This document shows positions 18,933-28,373 of a DNA stretch of 64,000 bases, piece by piece; position 1 is the first letter of the stretch, and each line of letters starts with the position of its first letter. This DNA comes from Thermococcus chitonophagus (GTDB lineage: Archaea > Methanobacteriota_B > Thermococci > Thermococcales > Thermococcaceae). The notes under the pieces were generated by a model. The model saw nothing but the letters and a program-made list of their open reading frames with translations, did no database searches and was not told the DNA's origin. The position numbers and the translations under genes were made by a program. The DNA lies in NCBI RefSeq assembly GCF_002214605.1, contig NZ_CP015193.1, positions 1,096,978 through 1,160,977 of the forward strand, in the 5' to 3' direction.

Positions 18933-19803
18933 CTCCCTTTATTTCCTTCAGCTTGTTTACAAGCTTTTCCGCTATCTCCATGAAGGCCTTTGCCGCTGGA
19001 GTATCCCCATACAGGACTATCGGAATGCCGAGGTCACTGGCTTCCCTTGCCTTGAGGTCTATTGGTATTTTGCCCAGGAAGTCAACGCCTTCCTTCTCCG
19101 CGAGCTTTTCTCCCCCTCCCTCTCCGAAGATGTCTATCTTGTTTCCACAGTGCGGGCAGATCAAATAGCTCATGTTCTCCACTACCGCTATATATGGAAC
19201 CTCCATCTTCTTCATCATGTTCACTGCTTTTCCAGTATCGAGCAGGGCGACTTCCTGGGGTGTCGTGACAATTATGGCAGCATCAAGCTGTATCGACTGG
19301 ACTACGGTTAGAATTTCATCTCCTGTCCCCGGGGGGAAGTCTATTATCATGAAGTCCAATTCACCCCACTTTACGTCCCCTAAAAGTTGCTTTATTGCCT
19401 TCGTTACGAGGGCACCCCTCCAGATTATTGGCTGATCCTCTGGAACCATCATTCCCATACTCATTACCTTTATTGGAGTAACCTGACCCATGAAGTCCGC
19501 CATTGGGGGTATCATCTCGAAGTGGCCGTCGTCAAACTTCTCTGCCAAAACTTCGGCCTTGTCAACGCCGAGCATCTTCGCAACGTTTGGGCCGTGTATG
19601 TCTGCATCGAGAATTCCGACGAAGTAGCCCATCTTAGCCAATGCCGCAGTCAAGTTAACGGCGACGGTGCTCTTTCCAACTCCTCCCTTTCCGCTTAAAA
19701 CCGCTATTTTATACTTCCACTTCTTCTCTTTCTCCTTTATCCTCTGCGTTAGGGGGTCAACGCCAAGTCCGGGCAAGTTTAGGGTTGGAGCCTTTATCGT
19801 CAT
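18916..19803 (-). CDS. Mrp/NBP35 (ApbC) family iron-sulfur carrier ATPase
   Basis: A 295-residue P-loop ATPase with the deviant Walker A motif SGKGGVGKSTVAVN near residue 35, a metal-binding motif ICPHCGNKIDIFG with two cysteines near residue 220, and the switch-like DFPPGTGDE. This family carries and delivers [4Fe-4S] clusters to apoproteins in the cytoplasm. It is the upstream member of a pair with the EamA transporter. The name Mrp here refers to the ATPase family, not to the antiporter of the same name found later in this window. Confidence 0.93.
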   Translation of the reverse strand: MTIKAPTLNLPGLGVDPLTQRIKEKEKKWKYKIAVLSGKGGVGKSTVAVNLTAALAKMGYFVGILDADIHGPNVAKMLGVDKAEVLAEKFDDGHFEMIPPMADFMGQVTPIKVMSMGMMVPEDQPIIWRGALVTKAIKQLLGDVKWGELDFMIIDFPPGTGDEILTVVQSIQLDAAIIVTTPQEVALLDTGKAVNMMKKMEVPYIAVVENMSYLICPHCGNKIDIFGEGGGEKLAEKEGVDFLGKIPIDLKAREASDLGIPIVLYGDTPAAKAFMEIAEKLVNKLKEIKGDEKEE

Positions 19804-20060
19804 TCCATTCCACCCGTCATGAGTTGTTAGGTTGGGTTAAAAACCTTTGCCCTTTTATGTAGCTTTTGGGTCAAAAATGTGTAATTGAGGTTGTTCAGTG
19901 AAACTTAATTTTTCCTCCCTATTAGCCATGAGCCGGAATATTCCACGTCCAAGGGAAGAACTTGAGAAAGCATGTGCTAATAGTAAGGAGAGAGCCACTT
20001 AAGGAGCATAGTGGGAGAATTGTTACCTCCCAGCAAGGGGTAACTATTAAACAGCAGACT
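19804..20060. other. Intergenic stretch with possible gene debris
   Basis: No intact gene. A short plus-strand frame at 19929 (begins MSRNIPRPREELEKACANS, stops after 23 codons) resembles the start of a helix-turn-helix protein. It is followed in another frame by about 30 open codons running to about 20090. This may be debris of a decayed gene. The promoter for the Mrp/NBP35 gene must lie at its left end. Confidence 0.25.
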
Positions 20061-20588
20061 CTAGATGTACTCGAAATCCCTCGTCATTAGATCCTCGAGC
20101 AACTCCTTAACCCAAGGCCTCCTCGTTCTGAGGGATAAGTGGATTATGCCCTCGACGTGAACCCCGTACTTCTCCTTGAGCTCTTCCTTGGTCACGGGCT
20201 CCTTAAAGAGGAATGGCCTCTCTATCGTGAAGGCGTAGCCGAACTCGTTTATATAACCCTTAAGCCATCTTTTCCCCTCGCTCTCGCCGTGAACGAATGT
20301 CAACCCGCTTGTATCCTTCGTGAGCTCCCAAAGGGTCTCAAAATCAGCTTTTATGACTTCACCAACCTCAAATCCTCCAGCTATAGTCCCCCTCTTCGTG
20401 AGGGTTTGCTCTTCAGTTAAGCCTAACCTTCGAAGGGTCTTCTTCAGCGTATACAAGTCTCCTCTCGCTATGTATAGAAAGACTATATCCCCCTCCTCAA
20501 AGACCCTGCTTCTCCTTATTTCGTGCCACTTTAACCCTCTAAATATTAACTCACTGTAGACTTGATGGAGAGCAATTACGTGTTGCAT
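20061..20588 (-). CDS. ASCH/PUA-like domain protein (DUF365-like)
   Basis: A 175-residue protein with an ASCH/PUA-type beta fold: LIFRGLKWHEIRRSRVFEEGDIVFLYIA near the N terminus follows the pattern of these RNA-binding folds. The conserved RRSR...GD...YIA section and total length fit archaeal DUF365 proteins of unknown function. An RNA-linked role is plausible but not shown. The gene stands alone on the minus strand. Confidence 0.6.
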   Translation of the reverse strand: MQHVIALHQVYSELIFRGLKWHEIRRSRVFEEGDIVFLYIARGDLYTLKKTLRRLGLTEEQTLTKRGTIAGGFEVGEVIKADFETLWELTKDTSGLTFVHGESEGKRWLKGYINEFGYAFTIERPFLFKEPVTKEELKEKYGVHVEGIIHLSLRTRRPWVKELLEDLMTRDFEYI

Positions 20589-20613
20589 GGTCTTCGATAG
20601 TGAGAAGGATTAA

Positions 20614-20739
20614 AAATGTTATCTGCCCAGGGACTCTGCAAGGTTACTTGGGTTCATGTACAACAGGAGATCCACAGTAGAGCACTTTGAAAAAGCTAAG
20701 AAGGTGGTGAAGTTTTGCAGGAGAAGATTGAAAGTTTAG
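20614..20739 (+). pseudogene. Possible C-terminal remnant of a HEPN gene
   Basis: The frame running through ARLLGFMYNRRSTVEHFEKA (stop at 20737-20739) looks like the last two helices of a HEPN protein. HEPN genes usually pair with MNT nucleotidyltransferases, and an MNT gene overlaps its end here. No start codon or N-terminal HEPN motif (RX4-6H) is present, so the antitoxin/toxin partner appears to be lost. The assignment rests on short sequence and context only. Confidence 0.3.
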
Positions 20740-21023
20740 TTAAAATCATAAAGAAGGCTTACCCAGATGCCACTGTTATTCTCTTCGGCTCTAGGGCTAG
20801 GGGAGATTATCTAAAGGACAGTAACTACGACTTGATAGTGATTTCCAAAGCATTTGAAGGAAAGCAGTTCACGGACAGATCCACCGAAGTCCTGAAGTTG
20901 CTGTTTGGGGAGGGCATAGTTGGAGATTTTGAAATCCTCTGCTATACCCCCAAAGAGTTTGAAAGGAAGAAGAGAATGATAGGAATAGTCAGGGAGGCCC
21001 TAAAAGAGGGAATTATTCTTTGA
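20715..21023 (+). CDS. MNT-type nucleotidyltransferase
   Basis: A 102-residue minimal nucleotidyltransferase with the motif FGSRARGDYLKDSNYDLIVIS. The two carboxylates after GSxxRGD-like residues bind metal, and a third acidic residue is likely in GDFEIL. Such proteins act as antitoxins by AMPylating a HEPN RNase. The intact HEPN partner is absent here and only a fragment lies upstream. The TTG start at 20715 has GGTGGTG six bases before it. Confidence 0.8.
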   Translation: MQEKIESLVKIIKKAYPDATVILFGSRARGDYLKDSNYDLIVISKAFEGKQFTDRSTEVLKLLFGEGIVGDFEILCYTPKEFERKKRMIGIVREALKEGIIL

Positions 21024-21204
21024 ATTGGAGAACGATCCAGTGCCTGTCGCCCTTTATCTTCATGGAAACTTTATTCTTTCCCTTGACTATTCTGCTACAG
21101 TAGGGTTTCAGCTCTTCTATGGCATCTCTGTTTTCTCCTTACAAAGGTTATCTTTAGGGGAAGCTTTACCCACCCATAACGTAATTTTGTGTATTTGCTT
21201 TTAA
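21013..21204 (-). pseudogene. Short frameshifted gene remnant
   Basis: On the minus strand, two frames join into one plausible basic protein of about 55-60 residues. The first part reads KLRYGWVKLPLKITFV. The second, after a one-base shift near 21140, reads ENRDAIEELKPYCSR and runs to a stop at 21013. No in-frame ATG or ribosome binding site is seen at the start. The family is unknown. It may be a decayed gene or chance. Confidence 0.3.
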
Positions 21205-21261
21205 AACTTTACCAAAAAACAAAGGAACAGTTTTTAAGGACTATCGCCTAAAATTCCTTCG

Positions 21262-22014
21262 ATGATAGTCGAGGTTGCAGGAGTTTTGGCTTCCTCCAAG
21301 AATGTAATAGCCTTCACGGGTGCCGGGATCAGCGCCGAGAGCGGGGTTCCAACTTTTAGAGGTAAGGATGGACTGTGGAAGAAGTACAGGCCAGAGGAGC
21401 TTGCAACGCCTGAGGCCTTTGCAAGGGATCCAAAGCTCGTGTGGGAGTTTTACAAATGGAGAATTCAGAAGATCCTCCAAGCAAAGCCAAATCCAGCCCA
21501 TTACGCCCTCGTTGAACTCGAGAGGATAGGCATATTAAAAGCCGTGATAACTCAGAACGTGGATGACCTCCACAGGGAGGCCGGAACCAAGAACTTGATA
21601 GAACTCCACGGCAACATCTTCAGGGTTAAGTGCACCTCCTGCGACTACAGAGAGTACCTCAAGGAAACCGGCAGGGTAAATGAAATCCTCAGTCAGGAGC
21701 TCCCTAGGTGCCCCAAATGCAACTCGCTGTTAAGGCCCGATGTAGTGTGGTTCGGTGAACCGTTGCCTGAGGAAGCTCTGAGGAAGGCCCTCAGGCTTGC
21801 AGAGACTGCCGATGCAGTGATAGTTGTCGGAACTAGCGGTATTGTCTATCCAGCGGCTTACATACCCTTCATCGTTAAGGAGAACGGCGGAACAGTTATA
21901 GAGGTGAACGTTCAGGAGTCAGCTATAACCCCGATAGCGGACTTCTTTTGTAGGGGCAAGGCCGGGGAAATACTTCCAAAGATCGTGGAAGAGGTCAGGA
22001 GGCTCCTTCAATGA
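21262..22014 (+). CDS. NAD-dependent protein deacylase (Sir2 family)
   Basis: A 250-residue sirtuin that removes acyl groups from lysine using NAD+. It shows [17 protein letters not shown] for NAD binding, [11 protein letters not shown], the catalytic histidine in ELHGNIF, and a zinc ribbon (CTSC, then CPKC about 38 residues later). VVWFGEPLP and [12 protein letters not shown] complete the fold. Its stop overlaps the ATG of mnhE by 4 nt, so it is the first gene of the operon that carries the Mrp antiporter. A GTTTTTAAGG box lies about 25 bp upstream. Confidence 0.95.
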   Translation: MIVEVAGVLASSKNVIAFTGAGISAESGVPTFRGKDGLWKKYRPEELATPEAFARDPKLVWEFYKWRIQKILQAKPNPAHYALVELERIGILKAVITQNVDDLHREAGTKNLIELHGNIFRVKCTSCDYREYLKETGRVNEILSQELPRCPKCNSLLRPDVVWFGEPLPEEALRKALRLAETADAVIVVGTSGIVYPAAYIPFIVKENGGTVIEVNVQESAITPIADFFCRGKAGEILPKIVEEVRRLLQ

Positions 22015-22616
22015 GTAGAGTTCATTTGTACCTCAGGAAGAGGCTCGAAGAGATTAGGAACAGGTACATCTATGAAATCTACGAGAGACAAAAACTCCCT
22101 CCCTGGGAGAAGTTCCTGCTTACTTGGATAGTCCTCTTCGCTTTCTGGCTTGGCATTACCGGCGACATTACGCTTCGAGGGTTTTCCCTGGGCCTTCCCA
22201 CTACCGGGATAATAGCATTCTACATGCGAGACCTCCTCACTGATGATATAAGGCACTCGAGGCATTTGATATGGAAGATCCTGTACTTCGCTTTCCTCTA
22301 CCTGCCCCAGTACCTAATAATTATGGCCTTTAGGCTCCTCGAGAGCAACATAAAGGTTGCGAAGCACGCTATATTGATGGACATAAACCCAGGAATAGTA
22401 AGGATTAAAACAGATCTGCACTCCAACACGGGGGTAACGATACTTGCCAATTCCATTACGCTGACCCCAGGAACCCTAACACTGGACGTTGTGAAGAAGC
22501 TCGATGGAACGTACCTCTACGTTCACTGGATAGATGTTGAAACCCTGAACGTTGAGAAGGCAGGAGAGATCATCAAGGGGGACATTGAGGAATGGCTAAA
22601 GAAAGTATTCTGGTAG
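22011..22616 (+). CDS. mnhE: Mrp Na+/H+ antiporter subunit E
   Basis: A 201-residue membrane protein of the MnhE/MrpE family, part of a multi-subunit Na+/H+ antiporter in the cytoplasmic membrane. An N-terminal soluble stretch is followed by three hydrophobic segments ([17 protein letters not shown] onwards). A conserved C-terminal half follows with [20 protein letters not shown] and [14 protein letters not shown]. The ATG overlaps the sirtuin stop. Gene order E, F, G, MbhD-like, B, C, D matches the antiporter module found in Thermococcales respiratory complexes, but no hydrogenase genes are adjacent. Confidence 0.92.
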   Translation: MSRVHLYLRKRLEEIRNRYIYEIYERQKLPPWEKFLLTWIVLFAFWLGITGDITLRGFSLGLPTTGIIAFYMRDLLTDDIRHSRHLIWKILYFAFLYLPQYLIIMAFRLLESNIKVAKHAILMDINPGIVRIKTDLHSNTGVTILANSITLTPGTLTLDVVKKLDGTYLYVHWIDVETLNVEKAGEIIKGDIEEWLKKVFW

Positions 22617-22864
22617 CGGGCATCGGGGTGCTGTTATTCACGGCACTAATGGCCATGTACAGGGTCATAGCGGGCCCCACGTTAGCCGATCGAATAGTCG
22701 GACTCAACACGGTAACCACTAAGGTAGTTGGAATTATAGCCATACTCGCCGTGCTCTGGAGGGAGTGGTACCTGATAGATGCTGCGATAGTCCTGCTGAT
22801 GGTCAACTCCGTTAGCGGCCTTATACTGGCCAAGTACATGGAGAGGAGGGGGAAGAATGCTTGA
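22592..22864 (+). CDS. mnhF: Mrp Na+/H+ antiporter subunit F
   Basis: A 90-residue protein with three hydrophobic helices and the family motif YRVIAGPTLADRIVGLNT. It overlaps mnhE by 25 nt and mnhG by 8 nt, an arrangement typical of coupled translation. It is a small structural subunit of the antiporter. Confidence 0.92.
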   Translation: MAKESILVAGIGVLLFTALMAMYRVIAGPTLADRIVGLNTVTTKVVGIIAILAVLWREWYLIDAAIVLLMVNSVSGLILAKYMERRGKNA

Positions 22865-23171
22865 AATAATTCCATTATTATTTGGTTATTCAATTATGTT
22901 CTTTGGCTCGCTTGGCGTGATAAGGTTTCCCGACGTATACACTAGGTTGCATGCCGCGACGAAGTGCGATACCGGTGGTATAATGGGGATAGTTTTCGGG
23001 TTAATGATGATCATGGACGGCCCGTTCGTAGTTAAGGTTAAGCTCCTCTTCCTCTTGATCCTTATAGCCCTGATAAACCCTATGGTAAGCCACGCGATCG
23101 CCAGGGGAGCGTACAAGATGGGTGTAAAGCCAGAGGTAAAGGTGGATATGTATGCTTGGGACAATCCTTAG
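22857..23171 (+). CDS. mnhG: Mrp Na+/H+ antiporter subunit G
   Basis: A 104-residue, three-helix protein with the MnhG signature LGVIRFPDVYTRLHAATK. It overlaps the next gene by 20 nt. It is a small membrane subunit of the antiporter. Confidence 0.92.
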   Translation: MLEIIPLLFGYSIMFFGSLGVIRFPDVYTRLHAATKCDTGGIMGIVFGLMMIMDGPFVVKVKLLFLLILIALINPMVSHAIARGAYKMGVKPEVKVDMYAWDNP

Positions 23172-23610
23172 CTTAGTCATTATAGGGCTCGCCCTCGTTG
23201 TTGTCCTACACAGGGACTTCCTAGCCTCCCTAATAACGTACGGACTTGTGAGCTTAGCCTTTATCCTCCTCCTTCTCCTTCTTAAGGCCCCAGATGTTGC
23301 TTTATCAGCTATAGTTGTTGGAGCCTTGGTTACAGGATTATTCATCTTCGCTTATGAGAGCACAGGAGAGAGCGGGAAAGTTGAACTCTGGAAGGGCATT
23401 TTCCTTCTTCCCCTCTTAGCCTTGTTCCTACGATATAAGGTTGAGCCGAGAACTTTTACCTACAATGCTTATATCTCGCACTGGTCAATGAAAAACCTCG
23501 TTACGGAGATCTTGGCGGGATGGAGGCTTTATGACAGTATAGGGGAAGCGATGATACTCTTCTCGGCGGCGTTGGGATTCAGCTTAATCCTCAGGAGGGA
23601 CAGGAAGTGA
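23152..23610 (+). CDS. Antiporter subunit of MbhD/MbhE type (MnhA C-terminal part)
   Basis: A 152-residue membrane protein. The N-terminal half (DUF4040-like, APDVALSAIVVGALVTGLF) matches MbhD, and the C-terminal half matches MbhE. The pair corresponds to the C-terminal region of bacterial MnhA, here as one short fusion. The large N-terminal ion-channel part of MnhA is absent, so MnhD is the only large antiporter-like subunit in the operon, as in other archaeal Mrp modules. Confidence 0.85.
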   Translation: MLGTILSLVIIGLALVVVLHRDFLASLITYGLVSLAFILLLLLLKAPDVALSAIVVGALVTGLFIFAYESTGESGKVELWKGIFLLPLLALFLRYKVEPRTFTYNAYISHWSMKNLVTEILAGWRLYDSIGEAMILFSAALGFSLILRRDRK

Positions 23611-23990
23611 AGATGAGCATAGTCGCGAGAACCACAACAAAGCTTGTAAGTCCCTTTCTTGTCACCTATGCCGCTTACCTCATGCTGTACTCCTCTCAGT
23701 CCCCAGGGGGAGGGTTTCAGGCGGGAGTAATCCTGGGGGTGGCAATAATACTTCTCATAACTTCTCATGGATACAAGAGGGTAAGGAAAAAGTTCAAGAA
23801 AAAACTTGTAAGCTCGATGGAGGGCGTATCAGGTATAATTCTCGTGCTCCTCTTGCTGTTGACTGCCCTACTATACCTGCCCCCGAGGGAGGGGACTGTA
23901 ATACCCTTCAACGTTTTCGTCGGGATTAAAGTCGGAGCTGCCTTTACTCTGATATTCTACACGATAACAGCCTTCATGGAGAGGGATTAA
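23607..23990 (+). CDS. mnhB: Mrp Na+/H+ antiporter subunit B
   Basis: A 127-residue, four-helix protein with the MnhB signature SQSPGGGFQAGVILG. It overlaps the gene before it by 4 nt and is followed after one base by mnhC. Confidence 0.93.
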   Translation: MKMSIVARTTTKLVSPFLVTYAAYLMLYSSQSPGGGFQAGVILGVAIILLITSHGYKRVRKKFKKKLVSSMEGVSGIILVLLLLLTALLYLPPREGTVIPFNVFVGIKVGAAFTLIFYTITAFMERD

Positions 23991-23991
23991 G

Positions 23992-24261
23992 ATGATAGGA
24001 TTGATAATCACGGTAATAGGGCTCTTTGGGATAATAGTAAATCAATCGAAGCTTAAGCAGTTGTTATCCCTAAACATCATGGCCCTTGGAGTTGTTCTGT
24101 TCCTCATCGAGGGAGGGGCAAAGGTGGGAAGTGCTCCACCGCTGAAAGGGGGCAATCCTGTAGATCCAATTCCTGCAGTTTTAATGCTCACAACGCTTGT
24201 AGTCGACGTTGCCGTGACTGGCTTGGCCTTGGCTCTAATAATGGGAGGGAAGAGAAAGTGA
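23992..24261 (+). CDS. mnhC: Mrp Na+/H+ antiporter subunit C (NuoK-like)
   Basis: An 89-residue, three-helix protein of the NuoK/MnhC family with the conserved DPIPAVLMLTTLVVDVAVTG. The buried glutamate in FLIEGG is typical of the proton path. Its stop overlaps the GTG start of mnhD by 4 nt. Confidence 0.92.
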   Translation: MIGLIITVIGLFGIIVNQSKLKQLLSLNIMALGVVLFLIEGGAKVGSAPPLKGGNPVDPIPAVLMLTTLVVDVAVTGLALALIMGGKRK

Positions 24262-25736
24262 ACGCCGTTGTAATGGTAATCGTTCCCCTAATCTCAGCGA
24301 TCTTAATATACCTCGTGGGAGCTCTCAGGATAGAGGGTACGATAAGGGCAAAGTTTAGACTACCTCTGAGCCTCGAGGTCAAGGCCCTCTATATCCTCGG
24401 TGCCTTCACTCCGATGCTCCTACTCCCCTTCGTTTCCTCGGGAGTCGTAGGAGGATACCCCAGGGTGATGGGAATAGAGATCGGAATTGACAGAGTTTCG
24501 TTGCTATTCCTCTTAGGAGAGTTTGTGGCTTTCGGATCTGCCTCACTGTACGTGCTCTCCAAGGTCACTAACTGGAAAGAGCTGTCCCTACTTTTGCTTG
24601 TTCACTCGGGGCTTATTGGGGCTTTCATCTCGAAGGACTTCTTTAACTACTACGTTTTCATGGAGCTCTCTGCAATTTCGTCATTCGCCCTGGTAGCGAG
24701 TTCTAAGGAAGAGGGAAGCAAGGAAGCCGCATTTAAGTACTTAATGCTATCCATGGCAGCTTCCTACTTGCTTATTTTAGCGCTTGGCATGATCTACTTC
24801 CAGACTGGCTACCTTAACGTTAATCTTGCCAGAAACCTAAAGGATGATCTGCCCGTTAAAATGGCCTCAGTGGCATTAATGCTTAAGGCAGGAATATTTC
24901 CCCTCCATATCTGGCTCCCGGATGCCCACTCAAAGGCAAAAACTCACGTCAGCGCAATACTCTCGGGGATAGCCGTTAAAGCACCGGTATATGGTTTAAT
25001 CCTCCTCTCGAACATTTCCGACCTTGACTTCCTGAAGCCCTTCGCTTTGGCTTCAATGATCTTTGGAGTGGTCTTAGCATTAATGCAAAAAAACGTAAAG
25101 AGATTATTAGCTTACCACACGGTCAGTCAGATGGGCTACGTCCTCTTGGGGGTCACGATAAGTCCGATGGCTGCGGCCCTCTACTCCTTTGCCCACGCCA
25201 CGTTTAAGTCGGGCCTCTTTCTCTCTTTAGGCTCTCTCGTTGATGTTAGAAGGAGAAAGGAGCTGGAGTTCTTGGGAGCTCGTGACATGCCCATTCTGCT
25301 AGCGATAGTTCTAAACTTAAGCCTCGCCATAGCCGGCTTCGGCTTGACGATCGGCGGGGTTGCCAAGTCCGCACTTACCGACGCAAAGCTGTTCGTTTAT
25401 CTGGCCTCAGTCGGCACGGCGATGTCCTTTACGAAGGTCAACTACTACCTGTGGAAGGGCCATGGAGTTGAGCCCAGCATAAAAGCCGTAATGCCAGGAG
25501 CGATTCCAGCAGTTATTGTCTTTTTGGCCGGAATAATTTTGGGAGGAAAAGTCAGTATTTACGACTCTATGATAATCCTAGGGATAATCCTATTCTTCAC
25601 GTTAAGAACCAAGATACCGAGAAGGGACTTTCTGATTAATGTGGGAATAAGCGAAGGAGTAGTCTTAATTTCCATTATCACAGCTCTTCTATCTTTTTCC
25701 TTGCTATCTTCTTTGAGCCTATTCGGAGGTTTTTGA
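24258..25736 (+). CDS. mnhD: Mrp Na+/H+ antiporter subunit D (NuoL/M/N-like)
   Basis: A 492-residue, roughly 14-helix antiporter-like subunit. Conserved features are the first-channel glutamate in [18 protein letters not shown], the lysine of [19 protein letters not shown], and [16 protein letters not shown]. This subunit carries the ion-translocating half-channels. It is the last gene of the operon; a small opposing gene overlaps its final 59 nt. Confidence 0.94.
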   Translation: MNAVVMVIVPLISAILIYLVGALRIEGTIRAKFRLPLSLEVKALYILGAFTPMLLLPFVSSGVVGGYPRVMGIEIGIDRVSLLFLLGEFVAFGSASLYVLSKVTNWKELSLLLLVHSGLIGAFISKDFFNYYVFMELSAISSFALVASSKEEGSKEAAFKYLMLSMAASYLLILALGMIYFQTGYLNVNLARNLKDDLPVKMASVALMLKAGIFPLHIWLPDAHSKAKTHVSAILSGIAVKAPVYGLILLSNISDLDFLKPFALASMIFGVVLALMQKNVKRLLAYHTVSQMGYVLLGVTISPMAAALYSFAHATFKSGLFLSLGSLVDVRRRKELEFLGARDMPILLAIVLNLSLAIAGFGLTIGGVAKSALTDAKLFVYLASVGTAMSFTKVNYYLWKGHGVEPSIKAVMPGAIPAVIVFLAGIILGGKVSIYDSMIILGIILFFTLRTKIPRRDFLINVGISEGVVLISIITALLSFSLLSSLSLFGGF

Positions 25737-25869
25737 AGAAGTTTATATGCTCTTCGGGAAGGAAGCTATCGAGCTTAGTTGCCTTAAGCCTCTTCTTTTT
25801 CTTTCCATCCTTCTTAGGCTTACCTACTTTGACCCCAGGATTTATGAAATCATCAATCTTCCTGTCCAT
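25678..25869 (-). CDS. Small basic protein antisense to the end of mnhD
   Basis: A 63-residue lysine-rich protein (begins [18 protein letters not shown]) read opposite to mnhD, overlapping its last 59 nt. The ATG at 25869 has GGGAG at a suitable distance. The composition looks like a real nucleic-acid-binding or ribosome-associated protein and not like a shadow frame, since most of it lies outside mnhD. No family recognised. Confidence 0.55.
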   Translation of the reverse strand: MDRKIDDFINPGVKVGKPKKDGKKKKRLKATKLDSFLPEEHINFFKNLRIGSKKIARKKIEEL

Positions 25870-25916
25870 GAGCAACTCCCATTCCCTATTGAAAGAAAAA
25901 TTTAAAGGAATTTCGA

Positions 25917-27179
25917 CTACTTTGGCTTAAGATAGCCCCACTTCTCCAAGGCCTTCTTCAGTTCAGGGCTCGATTTTGCCTTCTCTTCAAGGTCTATTCC
26001 ATCAACTGCAGCCTCAATAGCGTCCCTTAATGCTTTAGCTCCAGACTTTGGCCCATCTGGATGACCCATGACACCTCCTCCAGCCTGAATAACTAGATCT
26101 TTTCCGAAGAGCCTTATCAGTTCAGGCATCAAGCCGGGGTGAAGGCCACCGCTTGCCACTGGGAACACTGGCCTTATGTGCTCCCACTTACTCAGGAGAA
26201 AGTCGTTGATTCTCTTGATCTCTTCATAATCTCCTGCCATCTTTCCTACAGCTGTTCCGGTGTGGATTTGATCAACCCCTATCATCCTTGCTGCCTTGGC
26301 TAAAGCAAACATAGTTATACCGTGCTTTGGATTCCTAGTGAATGCTGCATGCATTGCCCTGTGGGCGTGGATTGCCAATCCCAAGTCTTCAGTGACTTCC
26401 CTCATGTACTGAAGCGCGCTCCATCCTGCAACGACTATATCAATCATCACATACTGCCCGCCTTCATTAGCAACTAATTCGGCCCTCCTCTCCATAACAT
26501 CCACTGGACCCGTGATGTTGATCAGGTACTCCTTTGTCTCTCCGGTCTCTGCCTCAACCCTGTCCCTTACCCTGTAGAGCTTCCTCACCCTCTCTTCGAA
26601 CCTGTTGAAGGGGAAACTCGTGAAGTTCTCGTCATCCTTAAGCAGGTCAATTCCACCACTCCAGAGCTCGTAAGCAATCTCAGCATACTCCTCAACGCTC
26701 CACCCCATCTTTGGCTTTGGAACCGTTGCGGTTAGGGGCCTGTCCTTGATCCCCATGAATTCCCTAATCCCCTTAACTCCGTACTGAGGCCCTCTGAAGT
26801 GCCTTAGGTACTCGTATGGAGGATGGAAGTCGAGCAATCTCAGGTTCTTCAGGGCTTTCATCCCGAACACGTTGCCAGCTATAGCGCTGAAGAGCTGGAC
26901 TAAGCTCCCCTCCTCAAACAGGGTCAAGGGGTAGGCTATCTTGGCAATATAACCTTCGCCACTCTTCTCCAAATAGAACACCTTTGCCATACTCCTCTTC
27001 GCCATCTCCGGAAGCTTCCAGAGGGTCGTCCACGTTCCAATAGAGCTTTCGCTCGCTATCCTTCCAGCGGCTTCTTCAGGAGAAACGCCATTCGGCTCGA
27101 AGTAGTACTCAACTATGAGCTCGTCCCTTCCTGGGGTGTAGTCTAGGTCAACAAAATCGAGGTACCACTCAACCTTCAT
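25917..27179 (-). CDS. rbcL: Ribulose-1,5-bisphosphate carboxylase, form III
   Basis: In Archaea, form III RuBisCO fixes CO2 onto ribulose bisphosphate made from AMP, yielding 3-phosphoglycerate for central metabolism. The 420-residue product has the catalytic lysine in [11 protein letters not shown], the carbamylated lysine and metal carboxylates in [14 protein letters not shown], and [10 protein letters not shown]-terminal phosphate-binding loops are VASGGLHPG and [11 protein letters not shown]. The ATG at 27179 is preferred over one four codons upstream because GGTG precedes it at the right distance. The AMP phosphorylase and ribose-bisphosphate isomerase partners are not in the window. 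Confidence 0.97.
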   Translation of the reverse strand: MKVEWYLDFVDLDYTPGRDELIVEYYFEPNGVSPEEAAGRIASESSIGTWTTLWKLPEMAKRSMAKVFYLEKSGEGYIAKIAYPLTLFEEGSLVQLFSAIAGNVFGMKALKNLRLLDFHPPYEYLRHFRGPQYGVKGIREFMGIKDRPLTATVPKPKMGWSVEEYAEIAYELWSGGIDLLKDDENFTSFPFNRFEERVRKLYRVRDRVEAETGETKEYLINITGPVDVMERRAELVANEGGQYVMIDIVVAGWSALQYMREVTEDLGLAIHAHRAMHAAFTRNPKHGITMFALAKAARMIGVDQIHTGTAVGKMAGDYEEIKRINDFLLSKWEHIRPVFPVASGGLHPGLMPELIRLFGKDLVIQAGGGVMGHPDGPKSGAKALRDAIEAAVDGIDLEEKAKSSPELKKALEKWGYLKPK

Positions 27180-27215
27180 GGGGAGCACCATATAATATTG
27201 CTTTGGCCATGCTAA

Positions 27216-28373
27216 TTAGATTATCGCGACTATAAATAATGTTGAGATAACATCTGAAAGGGTAGTTATCGTGGGAACGGTAACGTTGTCGGGATCAAGG
27301 CCTATTCTCTCGAATGCCCTCGTTAGGAAATAAGCGAGTATCATTACTCCCAGCGCAACGAGCGGGTACAGGGCTATGAACTTCCAATAGATTCCAACTT
27401 TCACTCCCTTAACCATAGAGTACAGAAAAACCCCCACAGCCATCATGAAGGCCGAGAAGGGGTAGGCTATTGCAACATACAGGAGCATTTCTAGGAATGT
27501 CTTAACATCAATTAAGCCCTCAATTTCACCGAGGTGAACCCTGGTTGAAGTTTTTGAGCCTATTATCGACCCTATGTTTCCAAGGCTCGCAAGGACTACT
27601 GGATACATTATGCTAAACACGGTCTTTCCTATCTCCTCACTGTATGTTTGCAGTATTGAACCCGTAACGCTTGAAACTACAGCCAACGCCCCTATAACTC
27701 CTAAGATCTCTCTGATTAAGGCAACGTCTTCACGCTCGTATCTAATCCCTCTACCAACGAGGAGTGATATTAAAAGCCCCACAGCAAAGAGGGCAAAGAA
27801 TATCGGCATGTCATGCTCGTACACGTAGAGAAACGTTACTAGGAGAGGTATCGTTATTAGATCCGCAGTGGCCGTGACTATGGGGACAGCTATGGCATCT
27901 GGATCAATCCCCTTTTTGAAGGGAATTATCGTTGCTAGAGCTGTAGTGTAGGCTAGGATGAGTGTGGCAAATATCGTTGAGGCAACAACTATTCCCAGGG
28001 ACGAGAAAACGTTCACCCTAACCTTTAGTGCCCCTATCAGCCACAGCACGAACAGCGGTATCATGGATAAGATTATCGAGATGACGACGTTCTTCCTAAC
28101 GTTCCTATCTTTTATGCTTGGTTCCATTTCACCAAGGTGAAGCATCGTCGTGAACCTTGAGGCTAAAGCACCGAATATGTTTCCCCTAAGCCCCATCAGC
28201 CCAGGAAGTATAACCAATAGAACCCCATACCTCATGAGGTCGTGAAAGTATCTCCCCATGAAAATGCCCGCAAAGAAGTCTATGAACATGGCAAAGACTA
28301 ACCCAGGAAGTGAAACTAAGGTAACTTCCTTGATTATCTCCTTGATCTCGTACTTGCTCACATCACGCAACAT
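27216..28373 (-). CDS. MgtE/SLC41-type divalent cation transporter (paralogue)
   Basis: A 385-residue membrane protein with two MgtE-like halves (ILPGLMGLRGNIFGALASRF and MYPVVLASLGNIGS) and no regulatory N or CBS domains. It is a paralogue of the gene at 2285-3436. It is the last gene of a five-gene minus-strand operon and overlaps the upstream radical SAM gene by 16 nt. The true start could be the GTG four codons in. Confidence 0.8.
   Translation of the reverse strand: MLRDVSKYEIKEIIKEVTLVSLPGLVFAMFIDFFAGIFMGRYFHDLMRYGVLLVILPGLMGLRGNIFGALASRFTTMLHLGEMEPSIKDRNVRKNVVISIILSMIPLFVLWLIGALKVRVNVFSSLGIVVASTIFATLILAYTTALATIIPFKKGIDPDAIAVPIVTATADLITIPLLVTFLYVYEHDMPIFFALFAVGLLISLLVGRGIRYEREDVALIREILGVIGALAVVSSVTGSILQTYSEEIGKTVFSIMYPVVLASLGNIGSIIGSKTSTRVHLGEIEGLIDVKTFLEMLLYVAIAYPFSAFMMAVGVFLYSMVKGVKVGIYWKFIALYPLVALGVMILAYFLTRAFERIGLDPDNVTVPTITTLSDVISTLFIVAII

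Noticed and set aside
25733-25930. A plus-strand frame after mnhD
   Set aside because: It is Phe/Ser-rich and lies opposite the more convincing lysine-rich minus-strand gene.
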